Below, piece after piece: positions 53,041 through 60,168 of a stretch of 64,000 nucleotides of DNA. Below the pieces are notes generated by a model. It was given only the letters and a program-made list of their open reading frames with translations, was not told the DNA's origin and searched no databases. The stretch is from Microcoleus sp. FACHB-1515. GTDB lineage: Bacteria; Cyanobacteriota; Cyanobacteriia; Elainellales; Elainellaceae. Location of the stretch: NCBI RefSeq assembly GCF_014696105.1, contig NZ_JACJPO010000066.1, positions 186,001-250,000 of the forward strand, given 5' to 3'. Position 1 is the first letter of the stretch; every line of letters starts with the position of its first letter. A program made the position numbers and the translations under genes.

Positions 53041-53466
53041 ATGGAAGCCGTTGCCCTGCGCCTTAAACCCCAGCAAGACCTGAAAACAAACCTTGACGAT
53101 TTCGTGAGGAAACAGCAGATTGAAGCAGCCTGCATTCTCACCTGTGTCGGCAGCTTGAGTGAAGCAAACTTGCGATACGCGAACCAGCCGGAAGGCACAG
53201 CCCAAATCGGTCAATTTGAAATTGTTTCGCTGACGGGCGTGATGTCAATGCACGGATCGCACTATCACATCGCGATCGCCGACTCGACAGGACATACACT
53301 CGGCGGACATCTGCTCAAAGGCTGCTTAATCTACACCACAGCCGAAATCATCGTCGGCATCCTGCCGCAATATCGCTTTCGGCGCGAATTCGATTCGGCA
53401 TCCGGCTTTCGCGAACTAGCGATCGAATCGATCGCCGCCTCCAATTGCCAAAACCCACTATCATGA
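53041..53466 (+). CDS. PPC/DUF296 domain protein
   Basis: The 141-residue protein is a single PPC domain, the trimeric fold found in plant AT-hook proteins and in many bacteria. Typical blocks are LRLKPQQDLKTNLDDFVRKQ, AACILTCVGSLSEANLRYAN and MSMHGSHYHIAIADSTGHTL, then GGHLLKGCLIYTTAEIIVG with conserved Gly-His. No AT-hook is present, so DNA binding is unproven; the bacterial proteins have no agreed role. ATG 53041 is chosen among several in-frame starts. Confidence 0.88.
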   Translation: MEAVALRLKPQQDLKTNLDDFVRKQQIEAACILTCVGSLSEANLRYANQPEGTAQIGQFEIVSLTGVMSMHGSHYHIAIADSTGHTLGGHLLKGCLIYTTAEIIVGILPQYRFRREFDSASGFRELAIESIAASNCQNPLS

Positions 53467-53494
53467 AAAACGCATTCTTCAGCGAGCCTCGATC

Positions 53495-53854
53495 GTGCAG
53501 CACCCGTTGCCTTCTGGACAAATTTTCACCAGTCCTGGCTGTCACTTTAGCTACCGCGTGATTGGTCCCTGCTGTCGTTTGTTCGATCGCGAAGAACTGC
53601 CCTGGCCGTGCTGTCGGCTTCAGTGGCGGGGCAAAGAACCAAGCTGGCGCAGAATTGGACGACGATTTGTGCCCGACCTAGCCGTCAAAAAAAGTCCATC
53701 TTATGCCGTTGAAATTTTGGGACAGGAAGCTTCGGAACCGTTTGTCCTGACGCTGTATGCCGTCAAGCTGCCGCCTGAAATGCAGCAGTGGTGGTACAGC
53801 AAAATCAAAGACACAACGGAAATCGCTGCCGAACCGCAGCTTAGCGTCCGCTAG
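53495..53854 (+). CDS. Conserved hypothetical protein (119 aa)
   Basis: I do not recognise this family. The protein starts at GTG 53495 and has a Cys-rich N-terminal half (VIGPCCRLFDREELPWPCCR) and a Trp-containing C-terminal half (LTLYAVKLPPEMQQWWYSKI). It follows the PPC gene by 28 bp in the same direction and is probably its operon partner. Its 3' end overlaps the convergent MMADHC-like gene by 14 bp. Codon use matches neighbouring core genes. Confidence 0.6.
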   Translation: MQHPLPSGQIFTSPGCHFSYRVIGPCCRLFDREELPWPCCRLQWRGKEPSWRRIGRRFVPDLAVKKSPSYAVEILGQEASEPFVLTLYAVKLPPEMQQWWYSKIKDTTEIAAEPQLSVR

Positions 53855-54320
53855 CCAGAACCACATTCTCAACTTGCTGCATCGCCCGTTCAACCGTGAC
53901 AGGCGGAGCGGAAGACAGCAGCGTGGCCGGATAAACGGCACCTTGCCATTGCGGATGCACGATCGTCAAACAGCCGCCACAATCGAGCGTGTCATAGCCC
54001 AACAGCGATCGCACCACAGCTACATCGTGCAGCCGCAACGTTCCGGCTGTGGCATCGATCGGCAGTCCGGTGCGCGGATCGAACCGCGTGGCATGATGAG
54101 ATTGACGCTGAAGCAAACGCACGATCGATTCGCCAAACTGCAAAAATTGCTGGCGCAGCAAATCTTTATACACTTCAGTTTCCGTCGTGCGATCGAACAG
54201 CGAAATTGGACAGGGTTGCAGCACGACCAAAACCGAAGCGACTGGTTGCTGCCAGTCGGGTAAAAGTGCGGCTTGATGCGTACAGAGATAGGCGTTGGGG
54301 GTGTGAACCGTACACTGCAT
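53841..54320 (-). CDS. MMADHC-like protein (methylmalonic aciduria and homocystinuria type D family)
   Basis: The 159-residue protein resembles the cyanobacterial proteins annotated after the human cobalamin-trafficking factor MMADHC. Recalled family blocks are present: VHTPNAYLC, LLPDWQQPVASVLVVLQPCP, ISLFDRTTETEVYKDLLRQQ, ATRFDPRTGLPIDATAGTLR and VYPATLLSSAPPVTVERAMQ, with a DCGGCLTIVHP motif that includes two Cys. In humans the protein directs cobalamin to methionine synthase or methylmalonyl-CoA mutase. Whether the bacterial protein handles B12 is unproven. ATG 54320 with AGGTGA is chosen over 54374. Confidence 0.75.
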   Translation of the reverse strand: MQCTVHTPNAYLCTHQAALLPDWQQPVASVLVVLQPCPISLFDRTTETEVYKDLLRQQFLQFGESIVRLLQRQSHHATRFDPRTGLPIDATAGTLRLHDVAVVRSLLGYDTLDCGGCLTIVHPQWQGAVYPATLLSSAPPVTVERAMQQVENVVLASGR

Positions 54321-54430
54321 ATTTTCACCTCGATTTACTATTCTATCGAGGCGATCGACCTTGGAAAAAAGCATGGAGCCGTCGTTTCATCAAGACTGGA
54401 ATCGGGAACGTTAGAGGAGGTTGATTTTGT

Positions 54431-57400
54431 TTGAGAGTAGGTAAATTCGGCATGAAAAAGCGCCGTAGACAGCCGACACAGGCCACAGAACCACAAAATC
54501 ACTCGTTTCACTGGCTCGATCGCCTGCCGATTGGCGTCTGCGTGGTGCGATCGAATTTACAGGTTGTGTTTTGGAATTCAACACTCGCCACCTGGACGCA
54601 AATTTCGCCACAGCAAGCTGTTTCCCAATCGATCGACACCCTTTTGCCCCAGCTTCATCTTCCGCAAAACTGGCAGCAAGCGCCGCAAACCCAAGCCCTC
54701 GAATTTTCAACCGACTTGCCAGCGGGACGAATGCAAGTTTCGATCGCGCTTTCTCAGCCGCATTACTACACTTTTTCGCTACAGCGACTGAGCGATCGCG
54801 ATTGCTATCAAGACCGCTTTCAATCCTTAGTTTCCAACTTGCCCGGAGCCGTATTTCGCTGTGCGATCGATGAACACTGGACAGTGGAATACATCAGCGA
54901 GGCGATCGAAGCGATCTGCGGCTATCCGGCCAGCGATTTTATTCACAATCGCGTCCGCACCTTTGCCAGCCATGATCACCCAGACGATGTTGCCCGCGTG
55001 CGGCGAGTTGTCACCGAAGCGGTCAGTCAAAATCGCCCCTATGCCGTTGAATATCGCATCTTTCACGCCGATGGCAGCATCCGCTGGGTGTTCGATCGCG
55101 GGCGCGGTGTTCTTGCTCCGGACGGCAAGATTCATGTGGAAGGCGTTTTGCTCGATGTGACCGATCGCAAATTGGCCGAAGCGCAATTTGAGCAGCAGTT
55201 TCAGCGGGCGCTGCTGCTTCAGCAAATTACCGAAGAAATTCACCGCAGCCTTGACGCCGAGCAGATTTTTCACACGACGGCAACGCAGATTAGACGCGCT
55301 TTTCACGTCGATCGCTGCTTGATCTACACCTACGACACAACTTCGGCTTTGCATCTGCTGCCCGTTGCCGAATATCAGCACGCCTACGCCACCCGCCTAG
55401 CAGCCGAAATTCCGATCGCGCAGTTCGACCTTGAGCGGCTTCTAACCCAAGATCAAGCGATTGTCGTGCGATCGATCGAAAATTTTGCTGAGTCGATGCT
55501 GGCCGTGCGTACCTCATATCAGGGTGAGCCGAACGGCGTCATTTGTTTGCATCAGTGCAGGCAATCAGGTTGTCGCGAATGGACAGCGGACGATCGCGAT
55601 TTGCTTCAAGCGGTCGCCGCTCAGATGGGCATCGCTTTGGCGCAAGCGCGACTGCTAGAGCAAGAAACCCAGCAGCGGCAAGAACTGACGTGCAAAAATG
55701 CTGCCCTAGAGCAGGCACGCAAACGAGCAGAACTGGAAAATCAAGCGAAAAGTCATTTCTTGGCGACGATGAGCCACGAAATTCGCACGCCCATGAACGC
55801 CGTCATCGGGCTGGCCGACCTGCTGCGCGATACGCCGCTCAACGATCAGCAGCGCGATTTTATCGAGACGATTCGGACGAGCGGTGCGTCTTTGCTGGCG
55901 ATCGTCAACGACATTTTAGATTTTTCCAAAATCGAAGCAGGCAAGCTGGAACTGGAGCAGCAGCCGTTTAATCTGCGATCGTGCATTGAAGACGCGATCG
56001 ATCTGCTCGCCCCCAAAGCGCTAGAGAAAAATCTTGACCTGGCCTATCTGATTGAAGCGGATGTGCCAGAGGTAATCATTGGTGACGAAAATCGACTGCG
56101 ACAAATTCTCGTCAATCTGCTCAGCAATGCCGTCAAGTTCACCGCAGCGGGCGAAGTCACCGTAACCGTGAGTGCTCGCTGTCTGCGAGCGAAAGTCGAT
56201 TCAATTTATGCTCTGCGCTTTATGGTGCAAGATACCGGAGTGGGCATTCCGAGCGATCGGCTCAATCGGCTGTTTCGTCCATTTAGTCAGGTCGATTCTT
56301 CGATTAGCCGTACCTATGGCGGTTCTGGGCTAGGCTTGGTGATCAGTCAGCGCTTAATCGAGATGATGGGCGGCAGAATTTGGGTCGATAGCGAGGTTGG
56401 ACGCGGTTCAACGTTCTACTGCTCAATGATGGCGCAGGTCAAGCCGTCGCCACCTGTTAGCGATGCGCGACTGGCAGACAAGCGACTGTTAGTCGTGGAC
56501 GCCAATGCGGTGCGGCGAGAAGATTTGATCGTGCAGGCGCGATCGTGGGGAATGAAAGTGGCGTCAGCTTCAGATGTGGACAGCGCGATCGCACTGCTAA
56601 AGCGATCGTCCTTTGATGTCGTTTTGATCGACAGTCGGTTTGCCGATGCGATCGACTTGTTTCGCCAGCTTGCTTTGCCGCTGCTGCTGACACCCATCAA
56701 CCAAGCGAGCACTTTGTGCGCCATGACGCTGAGCAAGCCTGTGAAGCGATCGCAGCTTCACGCCGCGCTGATTGGAATGCTGCATCAAACGGATTCACCT
56801 GCGATCGCGCCGGACGCTCAAAATGGAATCGCCAGCCTGCGAAGCAGTGCGCCAAGTTCAAGCGACAGCATCGCTCAATCGCTGCGCGTGCTGGTTGCTG
56901 AAGATAATGTCGTCAATCAAAAAGTGATTATCCATCTGCTCAAGCGGCTGGGCTATCAAGCGGATCTGGTGAAAAACGGACATGAAGTTTTAGCAGCGCT
57001 GCATGACGCTTCGCAGCCTTATGACGTAGTGCTGATGGATGTGCAGATGCCGGAAATGGACGGCATCACCGCCACACAGGAAATCTGCAAACGCTGGCTG
57101 CAAAATCGCCCGCGCATTATCGCCGTCACTGCGAGCGCCACACAGGGCGATTATCGCGACTGCCTTGAAGCCGGAATGGACGATTACCTCAGCAAACCGA
57201 TCGACATCGACAGCCTCAAGCAAGCCCTGAGCTGCTGTCCTGCCCGTTCACCTGCTGAGCCACTTCCAGCCGCGATCGACCCGTTGGCCGTTCAAGTGCT
57301 CGATGAACTGCTGGGCAAAGCAGTGTTAGTTGAACTCATCGACAGCTACAGGCAGGAATCGCCGCACCTGCTGCAAAAAATGCAGACCGCGATCGCCCAG

Positions 57401-57628
57401 CAAGATGCAAGCGCATTACGATTGGCGGCGCACACGCTCAAAGCGAGCAGTGCCACCTTGGGCGCGATCGCACTTTCGCAGCTTTGCAAATCGATTGAGC
57501 TGCAAGCAGTGCAGAACCAAGTTGCCTCAGCCGAACAACTGCAACGGGTCAAGCTGGAATATGAGCAGGCGATCGCTGTTTTAATGCAGCCATTTATGAC
57601 GCAGGCAATCGTGTCTCAGGTCGGCTAG
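54431..57628 (+). CDS. Hybrid sensor histidine kinase/response regulator (PAS-PAS-GAF-HisKA-HATPase-REC-REC-Hpt)
   Basis: The 1065-residue cytoplasmic kinase has, in order: PAS (about 20-120), PAS/PAC (130-255), GAF (260-410), HisKA with FLATMSHEIRTPMNAVIG at about 445, HATPase (550-680), a degenerate receiver (680-790), a full receiver (RVLVAEDNVVNQKVIIHLLK, VVLMDVQMPEMDG, LSKPIDIDSL) at 817-935, and an Hpt domain with LAAHTLKASSATLG near 1000. It lacks membrane helices and a DNA-binding output, so phosphate is probably passed to a regulator encoded elsewhere. GGAGG 10 bases before TTG 54431 supports that start; ATG 54452 is the alternative. Confidence 0.92.
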   Translation: MRVGKFGMKKRRRQPTQATEPQNHSFHWLDRLPIGVCVVRSNLQVVFWNSTLATWTQISPQQAVSQSIDTLLPQLHLPQNWQQAPQTQALEFSTDLPAGRMQVSIALSQPHYYTFSLQRLSDRDCYQDRFQSLVSNLPGAVFRCAIDEHWTVEYISEAIEAICGYPASDFIHNRVRTFASHDHPDDVARVRRVVTEAVSQNRPYAVEYRIFHADGSIRWVFDRGRGVLAPDGKIHVEGVLLDVTDRKLAEAQFEQQFQRALLLQQITEEIHRSLDAEQIFHTTATQIRRAFHVDRCLIYTYDTTSALHLLPVAEYQHAYATRLAAEIPIAQFDLERLLTQDQAIVVRSIENFAESMLAVRTSYQGEPNGVICLHQCRQSGCREWTADDRDLLQAVAAQMGIALAQARLLEQETQQRQELTCKNAALEQARKRAELENQAKSHFLATMSHEIRTPMNAVIGLADLLRDTPLNDQQRDFIETIRTSGASLLAIVNDILDFSKIEAGKLELEQQPFNLRSCIEDAIDLLAPKALEKNLDLAYLIEADVPEVIIGDENRLRQILVNLLSNAVKFTAAGEVTVTVSARCLRAKVDSIYALRFMVQDTGVGIPSDRLNRLFRPFSQVDSSISRTYGGSGLGLVISQRLIEMMGGRIWVDSEVGRGSTFYCSMMAQVKPSPPVSDARLADKRLLVVDANAVRREDLIVQARSWGMKVASASDVDSAIALLKRSSFDVVLIDSRFADAIDLFRQLALPLLLTPINQASTLCAMTLSKPVKRSQLHAALIGMLHQTDSPAIAPDAQNGIASLRSSAPSSSDSIAQSLRVLVAEDNVVNQKVIIHLLKRLGYQADLVKNGHEVLAALHDASQPYDVVLMDVQMPEMDGITATQEICKRWLQNRPRIIAVTASATQGDYRDCLEAGMDDYLSKPIDIDSLKQALSCCPARSPAEPLPAAIDPLAVQVLDELLGKAVLVELIDSYRQESPHLLQKMQTAIAQQDASALRLAAHTLKASSATLGAIALSQLCKSIELQAVQNQVASAEQLQRVKLEYEQAIAVLMQPFMTQAIVSQVG

Positions 57629-57667
57629 CGCTCGATCGGTGGTGTAAAAAGCTCAGTGCTGAATACT

Positions 57668-57895
57668 TCAGCTTTCAATTTGCTCTAGTTCCGTCTCGCG
57701 CAGATGGGCGCGAAAGCGCTTGTCAAACTTAACAAGCAGCGGAAAATTTGCGCTGATCGGCTGGCCTTTCCACTCGCTCGCCAGCTCAATAACTTCACCT
57801 TCTTGCCCCTGCAAATCAAACGGTTGATTGCGATGCTCAGGGTGGTGGTAAACGGTGACAGATTCCTTCACACGAACGCGATCGCCAACTTTCAT
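57668..57895 (-). CDS. ftrV: Ferredoxin-thioredoxin reductase, variable chain
   Basis: FTR passes electrons from photosynthetically reduced ferredoxin to thioredoxin; the variable chain is the SH3-like partner of the catalytic subunit. The 75-residue protein starts MKVGDRVRVKESVTVYHHPE and has FDLQGQEGEVIELASEWKG and FPLLVKFDKRFRAHLRETEL, typical for the chain. The catalytic ftrC gene is not in the window. It is transcribed alone, 199 bp downstream of the DUF3007 gene. Confidence 0.95.
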   Translation of the reverse strand: MKVGDRVRVKESVTVYHHPEHRNQPFDLQGQEGEVIELASEWKGQPISANFPLLVKFDKRFRAHLRETELEQIES

Positions 57896-58093
57896 AACGC
57901 TGATGTCTTACCCTTCACAACAAACCACATCCGATTCGATCGAATCAGAAGCATCTTCGGACTCTCCAACGGTTGGAGGCGCTTGCAAGGAGTGTAGCAG
58001 CTTTACCGATCGCATTCAAAGCGACCAAAGCCACTTTGCCCACGCCACCAGTTCGCAACATCGGCTCATCCAAGCGATCAAACGGGCGATCGA

Positions 58094-58417
58094 TTACCCT
58101 TTGCTTTGCTTTCTACTTTGCCGCTCCTGCTCGATTTCCGCTTGAAGCTGCGCCAACTGTTCGGGCGTGAGTTCTTCTAGTCGCTTTTGCAGCACAGCGT
58201 CTTCGTAGTCTTTCAACTGCTGATTGAGCGTCATGTTTTGCGTCAGAGCGCGAAACAAATAGGTGAGCAGCCAGCCGACCAAGCCGCCGACGAGAAGCAC
58301 CTGACTCCAAATTCCGGCGTTGATGCTGTCTAGCCCCACGCCGCGAAACACAAAGTAGGCAATTGCGCCAGCCGCCAACAGGCCGACGCCAATGCCCAAT
58401 ACATCAATCCGTCTCAT
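58094..58417 (-). CDS. DUF3007 family membrane protein
   Basis: The 107-residue protein has two membrane helices (VLGIGVGLLAAGAIAYFVF and VLLVGGLVGWLLTYLFRAL) followed by a charged helical tail (LEELTPEQLAQLQAEIEQER). The family occurs in cyanobacteria and plastids and is regularly next to ndhL, which suggests but does not prove a link to the NDH-1 complex. ATG 58417 lies 6 bp after the ndhL stop, so the two are co-transcribed. Confidence 0.85.
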   Translation of the reverse strand: MRRIDVLGIGVGLLAAGAIAYFVFRGVGLDSINAGIWSQVLLVGGLVGWLLTYLFRALTQNMTLNQQLKDYEDAVLQKRLEELTPEQLAQLQAEIEQERQSRKQSKG

Positions 58418-58423
58418 AGCTGC

Positions 58424-58648
58424 CTAGGTGGGAATTTGACGACGCTGCGGACGCCAGTTCACAAACGGCCCCAGCAGCAGAAATCCCGGAAAGAAAAAGA
58501 ACACTAAAAAGAACATCAAAACTCGTTCGATCGAACTGGTTTTATACCAGCGACCGCGAATATACGCCAAAACGAGCGCAGGAAAGACAACCAGGTACGC
58601 GCCACCCAAGGCGACATACAGCAGCAAGGCAATGGGAAGTTGCGTCAT
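58424..58648 (-). CDS. ndhL: NAD(P)H-quinone oxidoreductase subunit L
   Basis: NdhL is a small membrane subunit of the photosynthetic NDH-1 complex in the thylakoid, needed for cyclic electron flow and CO2 uptake. The 74-residue protein has two helices: [20 protein letters not shown], then [20 protein letters not shown], with the loop [13 protein letters not shown] between. The pattern matches the family closely. It is the first gene of a two-gene unit with DUF3007. The tRNA-Leu gene is divergent from it. Confidence 0.95.
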   Translation of the reverse strand: MTQLPIALLLYVALGGAYLVVFPALVLAYIRGRWYKTSSIERVLMFFLVFFFFPGFLLLGPFVNWRPQRRQIPT

Positions 58649-58817
58649 TGTTCGGCCAGCTTGAGCAAAAAATCTTCACATACTTCATCTTACCGCTTTG
58701 GCAGCCTTGTCTTGATCGATCGCGCCTCTGAAAAACTTGATGCTTTGGATTGGGTGTCGGGTGTCGGTGAGCGATCGAATTACTATAGACTGGTGTTGAA
58801 TCTAATTCAATCCATGC

Positions 58818-59161
58818 GGGGGCATGGCGGAATGGTAGACGCTGCGGACTTAGACAACTGAGCCTTAGGCGAGAAATCGTGTAAGTGTAAGCTCTCAAAC
58901 TCAGGGAAACCTAAATCGCAAGACAAGGCAATCCTGAGCCAAGCCGATCGCGAAGCGCTATCCGAAGGAATCGCGAAGCGCTGTCCGTAAGGAATCGCTC
59001 GATCGGAAGGTGCAGAGACTCGACGGGAGCTACCCTAGCGCCATGAGCGCGGGTAAAGGGAGAGTCCAATTCTCAAAGCCTGCGGGCAGTCGCGAAAGCG
59101 GCAGGAGAATGAAAATCCGTTGACCGATAAAGTCGTGAGGGTTCAAGTCCCTCTGCCCCCA
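58818..59161 (+). tRNA. tRNA-Leu (UAA) with group I intron
   Basis: Exon 1 is 58818-58851 and exon 2 is 59112-59161, giving an 84-nt mature tRNA with a long variable arm. The acceptor GGGGGCA pairs with TGCCCCC, discriminator A. The anticodon stem GCGGA/TCCGT encloses CTTAAAA, so the anticodon is UAA, split after its first base. CCA is not encoded. The intron position is that of the ancient cyanobacterial and plastid tRNA-Leu(UAA) intron. Confidence 0.96.
58852..59111 (+). ncRNA. Group I intron in tRNA-Leu(UAA)
   Basis: The 260-nt intron begins after the U of the split anticodon and ends in G, as required. Conserved core elements are visible: AATCCTGAGCCAAGCC (Q), GTGCAGAGACTCGACGGGAG (R/S region with P7) and GTAAAGGGAGAGTCC. 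No homing endonuclease is encoded. Between Q and R, in the P6b arm, lie two 23-24-nt direct repeats (58948-58970 and 58971-58994) rich in GCGAAGCGCT and GGAATCGC. Confidence 0.92.
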
Positions 59162-59406
59162 TCCATTACCAACTGTGAATTTTGCCACCTGTAACCTTTG
59201 AAAGGTGAGATCGCGGCTGCGGGCTAGTTTCTGGACTGCACTAGCCTTTGCTTTCCGCTCGATCGAACGGCTGAAACTCTTGGTCAAAGTAAACTTCCGT
59301 GAATTTGCGATCGCAAATCTACCGAAAATTCACGTCAATCTTATGAAGCTTCAGTTAACGCCTGCGGGCTTTGGGCATAATGGGGTTGCTGGAATATCGC
59401 GCCGAC

Positions 59407-60168
59407 ATGACTTCTGAACCGTTTTTGACTATTGATGAGCAGCCGATTTCGCTGGCGCAGGCCATTCGCTACCTGCAATCGGGCGGCAAATTTGAAGCGT
59501 TCTTGGGCGATATTGTCCGCCAGTTTGTGATCGAGCAGGAGTTGCAGGCAAGGCCGGATCTGATGGCGAGCCAAAGTGCGATCGAGCAGGCGGTGATCGA
59601 CTTTCGGCTTCAGCGACAACTCACCGATCCCCGTGCCTTTCAAGATTGGCTGAGCGCAAACGGCCTAACCTACGAAACGTTCCACGCTCAGATCGCCAGC
59701 AGTTTTCGGCTGGCTGCCCTGCGCGACGGCATCAGCAGCGCCAAACTGCCCGAATATTTCATCGAGCGCAAAGTGTTTCTCGATCGCGTCGTCCTGTCGC
59801 GCATCATTCTGGATGAGCAGGAATTGGCCGAAGAACTGAAAAGCCAAATTGACGAGGGCGCAAGCTTTGAGCAGTTGGCGCGTGAATATTCGCTGACGGA
59901 CGATCGCATTGCGAACGGCATGGTGGGTCCGGTCAGTCGTGGCACCATGCCGGATATCTTGCGAGCCGTAATCGACGACGCGCAACCGGGAGATGTCGTT
60001 GGCCCCTTGGGAATGGAAAATCGCTGGGGGCTGTTTCGCGTCGAGGAATTTTTGCCCGCTTCGATCGAAGATCCGCAACTGCGCCAAACTTTGCAGGACG
60101 AACTGTTTGAGCAGTGGCTCGCGGACAAAATGCAACGATTGCCAATCAAGCTGAACATTAACGAATGA
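59407..60168 (+). CDS. Parvulin-type peptidylprolyl isomerase
   Basis: The 253-residue protein has a helical N-terminal part resembling SurA-type chaperones (IEQAVIDFRLQRQL) and a parvulin domain at about residues 120-220. The latter shows VVLSRIILDEQELAEELKSQ, EGASFEQLAREYSLTDDRIA and MVGPVSRGTMPDILRAVIDD, then GDVVGPLGMENRWGLFRVEE. No signal peptide is present, so it acts in the cytoplasm. ATG 59407 is chosen. Its stop overlaps the start of the following ABC exporter gene by 4 bp (ATGA), so the two are translated together; it may handle the exporter's substrate before secretion. Confidence 0.88.
   Translation: MTSEPFLTIDEQPISLAQAIRYLQSGGKFEAFLGDIVRQFVIEQELQARPDLMASQSAIEQAVIDFRLQRQLTDPRAFQDWLSANGLTYETFHAQIASSFRLAALRDGISSAKLPEYFIERKVFLDRVVLSRIILDEQELAEELKSQIDEGASFEQLAREYSLTDDRIANGMVGPVSRGTMPDILRAVIDDAQPGDVVGPLGMENRWGLFRVEEFLPASIEDPQLRQTLQDELFEQWLADKMQRLPIKLNINE

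Noticed and set aside
57906-58145. Plus-strand frame with a GG-like motif before Cys residues (SPTVGGACKECSS), a conceivable peptide precursor
   Set aside because: It overlaps the DUF3007 gene on the other strand, has no ribosome site, and its second half is simply the complement of that gene.
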